A DNA stretch of 9,900 bases, from assembly GCA_022842805.1 (NCBI GenBank), contig JALHOX010000150.1:1-9900 (forward strand), read 5' to 3'. The notes beneath the pieces are model-generated. The model was not told the origin of the DNA and made no database searches. It saw nothing but the letters and a program-made list of their open reading frames with translations. The stretch's first letter is position 1. Each line of letters begins with the position of its first letter. The position numbers were made by a program, and so were the translations under genes. This document shows positions 7,305 through 9,900 of this stretch, one piece after another. The stretch is from Phycisphaerae bacterium. Its GTDB lineage: Bacteria > Planctomycetota > Phycisphaerae > UBA1845 > Fen-1342.

Positions 7305-7333
7305 ACCCACCCTCTGAAAACAGGTGATGCTCG

Positions 7334-7361
7334 AAGACCGGTGGGAATCCGGTCTTGTTTT
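7334..7361 (+). terminator. Intrinsic terminator of the repeat-protein gene
   Basis: AAGACCGG (7334-7341) pairs perfectly with CCGGTCTT (7349-7356) around a seven-base loop, and is followed by GTTTT. It lies 95 bases after the stop at 7239 and 14 bases before the stop of the convergent ABC transporter gene. The T-run is only on the plus-strand side, so it acts for the repeat-protein gene. Confidence 0.75.
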
Positions 7362-7375
7362 GCATCAACGAACGG

Positions 7376-9376
7376 CTACGCCGTGACGCCGTAATGCTCG
7401 CCCAGCGTCGCGGCCTGCTGGCGCTCGACCATTTCACGATAGCGGCCATCGCGGGCCATCAGCGTGGCGTGCGAGCCGCTTTCGATGATCTCGCCGTTCT
7501 CGATCACGACGATCAGGTCGGCGTGGGTGATCGTGCTCAGGCGGTGCGCGATCACAAACGTTGTGCGGTTCTTGAGCAACTCGCGCAGCGCGGCCTGAAT
7601 GAGCTGTTCGCTTTCGGAGTCGAGGTTGCTCGTCGCCTCGTCCAGAATCAGGATCTGCGGGTCGGCCAGGATCGCGCGCGCGATGCTCACGCGCTGCGCC
7701 TGTCCGCCGCTCAGCCGCACGCCGCGCTCGCCGATGAGCGTGTCGTAGCCTTCCGCAAACGTGCTGATGAAGCCGTGGGCGTTGGCCCGGCGGGCGGCGT
7801 CTTCGATCTCGTCCCGGCTGGCGCGGGGCCGGCTATAGGCGATGTTCTCGGCGACGGTGCCGTCGAATAGGAACGTGTCCTGTTGTACGAGGCCCAGCAG
7901 TCCGCGGAAGCTCTTGAGCTGAATGTCGCGCAGATCGACGCCGTTCAGCCGGATTGCGCCGCGGGTCGGGTCGTAGAAGCGCGCGACGAGATTGGTGACG
8001 GTGGTCTTGCCCGATCCGCTCGGGCCGACCAGAGCGATGGTGGCGCCGCCGGGGGCTTCGAGTGAGAAGTTCTTCAGCACGAGCGGATTCGCGTGTCGCG
8101 CGGCGGCGGCTTCGCTGCCATTCGCGCCGGCCGTTTCCGCGGCGGGTTTTGCGCGGGGCGCCAGATGGTCGTCCTCGCGGCGGATCTGCGTGCTGATCGG
8201 ATAGGCGAAGCTCACGTCGTCGAAGGCGATCGAGCGCACCGTCGTCGGCGCTTGCTGGGCGCCGGGGCGATCGGGCATGTCGGTCGGCAGCTCGAGCACA
8301 TCGAAGATTCGCTCCATCGCCGCCAGCGCCTGCTGCGTCTGGCCATAGGACTCGACCAATGTCGACATGGGGCTGAGCAGCATCATCACGTACATCTGGA
8401 ACGCGATGATGCCGCCGATGGTGGCCTGGTCGTAGAGCACAAGCACGCCGCCCAGCCACGTCACCACCAGCGTGCAGAGCGGGATGAGAAAGCCCCAGCC
8501 CGACCAGACGACGAATTCGAGCGCTCGCGCCAAGAGCGTCTTGCGCACGACGGTGTGGTGCATCTTGCCGAAGTTCTTGCCCTCGAAGAACTCGCGGGCG
8601 AAGGCCCAGACCACCCGCACGCCGCCGAAGGTCTCGACGCTGCGAGCGTCGATGTCCTCACGATCGCGGCGCATGCTGCGATAAATCGGGCGGATGCGTC
8701 GGATGTAGAGCATGTCCAGCACGATGATCGGCGGCAGCAACAGGGCGGCGGCCACGCTCATCTTCCAGTTGATCCAGACCAGCACGCCGAGCGTGATGAT
8801 CACTTTCAATGCGGCGATGGCCGGCGTGATGATCGCGACCTGCACGATGCCGGTAACGCTGTCGACGTCGCTGGAGAGGCGCGAGGTGATGCCGCCGGTC
8901 TTCAGTTCGGAAAGCTCGTGCAAGGGCAGGCGGAGCATGTGCTCATAGAGCCGCTGCCGCAGCCGGGCCAGCACCTGCGCGTTGAGCTTGGCGACGTTCC
9001 AGTGTCGCACCCAGTCGAGCCCCTGCATCAGGCAGATCACCACCAGCACGCCGCCGCCGGCGACGTTGAGCAAGTGGAGCGACTGTTGGCGGCCCAGCGT
9101 CTTCGTGTGCTGGATGACGTTGTCGAACATGTACATCGTCACCGCAGGCAGCACCATCGAGAGCAGCGCGGTGGCGAAGGCGACGACGAAGATGTAGGCG
9201 ATCTTGGCGCGATAGGGCCAGAGCCAGCCGAGGTAGTCGCGGAAGTACTTGCGGCGTTTCTTCGGCTGGCGCGACTTCGCGGCGTCGGCCCCGCCCGGCG
9301 TGGCGGAGTCGGCCCCATTGCGGCCGCTGCGCCAGTTCTTGAGAAAATCGCGATAGCGAAGCTTTGAAGTCTTCAT
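7376..9376 (-). CDS. ABC exporter half-transporter, membrane and ATPase domains fused (MsbA/multidrug type), 666 aa
   Basis: This should be an ATP-driven exporter of the inner membrane, working as a dimer. A basic, charged N-terminus (1-57) precedes about six membrane helices (near 58-82, 103-120, 178-200, 206-224, 287-313 and 317-337). The ATPase domain has the A-loop Tyr 392, Walker A GPSGSGKTT (451-459), Q-loop VQQD (497-500), signature LSGGQ (555-559), Walker B ILILDE (575-580) with the catalytic Glu, D-loop SNLD (583-586) and H-loop His 611. All key residues are intact. About 35-40 extra residues (394-431; charged, then Ala-rich) lie between the A-loop and VLKNFSLE. The start is the ATG at 9376: a longer frame to a TTG at 9469 would begin inside the T-run of the rpsI terminator. 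The preceding ribosome binding site is weak. The substrate (lipid, drug or peptide) cannot be told from sequence. Confidence 0.93.
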   Translation of the reverse strand: MKTSKLRYRDFLKNWRSGRNGADSATPGGADAAKSRQPKKRRKYFRDYLGWLWPYRAKIAYIFVVAFATALLSMVLPAVTMYMFDNVIQHTKTLGRQQSLHLLNVAGGGVLVVICLMQGLDWVRHWNVAKLNAQVLARLRQRLYEHMLRLPLHELSELKTGGITSRLSSDVDSVTGIVQVAIITPAIAALKVIITLGVLVWINWKMSVAAALLLPPIIVLDMLYIRRIRPIYRSMRRDREDIDARSVETFGGVRVVWAFAREFFEGKNFGKMHHTVVRKTLLARALEFVVWSGWGFLIPLCTLVVTWLGGVLVLYDQATIGGIIAFQMYVMMLLSPMSTLVESYGQTQQALAAMERIFDVLELPTDMPDRPGAQQAPTTVRSIAFDDVSFAYPISTQIRREDDHLAPRAKPAAETAGANGSEAAAARHANPLVLKNFSLEAPGGATIALVGPSGSGKTTVTNLVARFYDPTRGAIRLNGVDLRDIQLKSFRGLLGLVQQDTFLFDGTVAENIAYSRPRASRDEIEDAARRANAHGFISTFAEGYDTLIGERGVRLSGGQAQRVSIARAILADPQILILDEATSNLDSESEQLIQAALRELLKNRTTFVIAHRLSTITHADLIVVIENGEIIESGSHATLMARDGRYREMVERQQAATLGEHYGVTA

Positions 9377-9533
9377 CCGGCGTCCATCAAGACCTGCGCG
9401 TCGTATTCGGAGATAGTAGAGCGCGAAGGGCAAAGCGGGGGGCGCGAGCGAAAGGACGCGGCGCAACAAAAAGGCGGCGCGACAAGAGGTGTCGCACCGC
9501 CGGGTTGTTTGCCGCAGTCGGCCGCCGCGAAGT
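9377..9533. other. Intergenic region between rpsI and the ABC exporter gene
   Basis: This stretch holds the rpsI terminator (9468-9501) and must contain the exporter's own promoter. A TACTAT on the minus strand (9418-9413) could be a -10 box about 40 bases before the start, but no matching -35 box is visible. Confidence 0.4.
9468..9501 (-). terminator. Strong intrinsic terminator of rpsI
   Basis: On the minus strand GGCGGTGCGACA (9501-9490) pairs with TGTCGCGCCGCC (9484-9473): 12 base pairs including one G-U wobble, with a five-base loop (CCTCT), followed by TTTTT (9472-9468). It lies about 32 bases beyond the rpsI stop and separates rpsI from the exporter gene. Confidence 0.9.
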
Positions 9534-9900
9534 TTAGCGCTTCGAGAACTGGAAGCGACGGCGAGCCTTGGCGCGGCCGTACTTCTTGCGTTCGACGGCG
9601 CGGGCGTCGCGCGTGACGAAGCCGAGGTCGCGCATCCGCGGACCGTACTCGGGATTCATGTGGCACAGGGCGCGGGCGATGCCCATCAGCACGGCGCACG
9701 ATTGACCGGTGATGCCGCCGCCGCGGGTGGTCGCGACCACGTCGTACTGATTGCGAATATTGACGGAGTCGAGCACCTTGGTGCAGTTCATGCGGTCCAC
9801 GACGCTGGGGAAGTACTGCTCGAAGTCGCGGCCGTTGATCTTGATCTGGCCGGTGCCGGGGCTGACGAGAACGCGGGCGACGGCGGTCTTGCGGCGGCCG
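9534..9900 (-). CDS. rpsI: 30S ribosomal protein S9 (start outside window)
   Basis: This small-subunit ribosomal protein binds 16S rRNA, and its basic C-terminal tail reaches the P-site tRNA. Reading the minus strand from the window edge gives GRRKTAVARVLVSPGTGQIK, then NGRDFEQYFPS, the GGGITGQSCAVLMGIARAL region, and the typical C-terminus DARAVERKKYGRAKARRRFQ ending in FSKR. The visible part is 121 residues of a usual 130 or so, so only the first few residues are missing. A GTG at 9800 is an internal valine codon, not the start. rplM (L13) commonly lies just upstream, which would be outside the window. A strong terminator follows. Confidence 0.96.
   Translation of the reverse strand, partial: GRRKTAVARVLVSPGTGQIKINGRDFEQYFPSVVDRMNCTKVLDSVNIRNQYDVVATTRGGGITGQSCAVLMGIARALCHMNPEYGPRMRDLGFVTRDARAVERKKYGRAKARRRFQFSKR

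Noticed and set aside
8093..9367. A 424-residue open frame on the plus strand, opposite the ABC exporter
   Set aside because: It is entirely antisense to a gene with all ABC motifs. The translation is His/Asp/Arg-rich with no domain-like pattern, as expected from GC-rich codon bias.
9373..9699. A 108-residue minus-strand frame ending in an ATGA overlap with the exporter start
   Set aside because: The overlap looks like translational coupling, but the frame is an out-of-frame shadow of rpsI and runs through its strong terminator.

Overview
The window looks like chromosomal DNA of a high-GC bacterium, most likely a planctomycete (Phycisphaerae-like). The clearest lineage hint is the large secreted protein: its C-terminus combines thrombospondin type 3 repeats with a dockerin-like EF-hand pair (GDMNCDGFVTVGDIG and GDINQDGFVTVGDIG), a combination I associate with planctomycetes. 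This assignment is inference. No mobile element, tRNA, rRNA or CRISPR array was seen.

Layout, left to right. (1) 1-1515 (+) is the C-terminal half of isoleucyl-tRNA synthetase (ileS), cut by the window edge. (2) After only 18 bases, two unrecognised membrane proteins lie convergent to it on the minus strand (3672-2713, then 2679-1534). They form a probable two-gene operon and share the same C-terminal module: two membrane segments followed by a domain ending in AW[RQ]S. (3) A 199-base gap holds a perfect 8-bp inverted repeat. (4) 4528-3872 (-) encodes a small secreted protein of unknown function. (5) A 356-base divergent intergenic region carries several inverted repeats and clear ribosome binding sites for both flanking genes. 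(6) 4885-7239 (+) encodes a 784-residue secreted protein: a signal peptide, five PPC-like repeats in the order A-B-A-B-B, thrombospondin type 3 repeats, and a dockerin-like end. (7) A 136-base gap holds a strong 11-bp hairpin and then an intrinsic terminator. (8) 9376-7376 (-) encodes a half-size ABC exporter, with an unusual insert in its ATPase domain. (9) A strong intrinsic terminator marks the end of rpsI (ribosomal protein S9), which runs off the right edge on the minus strand.

The genes do not form one pathway. Two housekeeping genes (ileS, rpsI) flank lineage-specific envelope and secreted functions. The least explained parts are the tandem membrane-protein pair and the two divergently transcribed secreted proteins that share a regulatory region. 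I see no convincing evidence of a complete new system. These two loci are the best candidates for follow-up.
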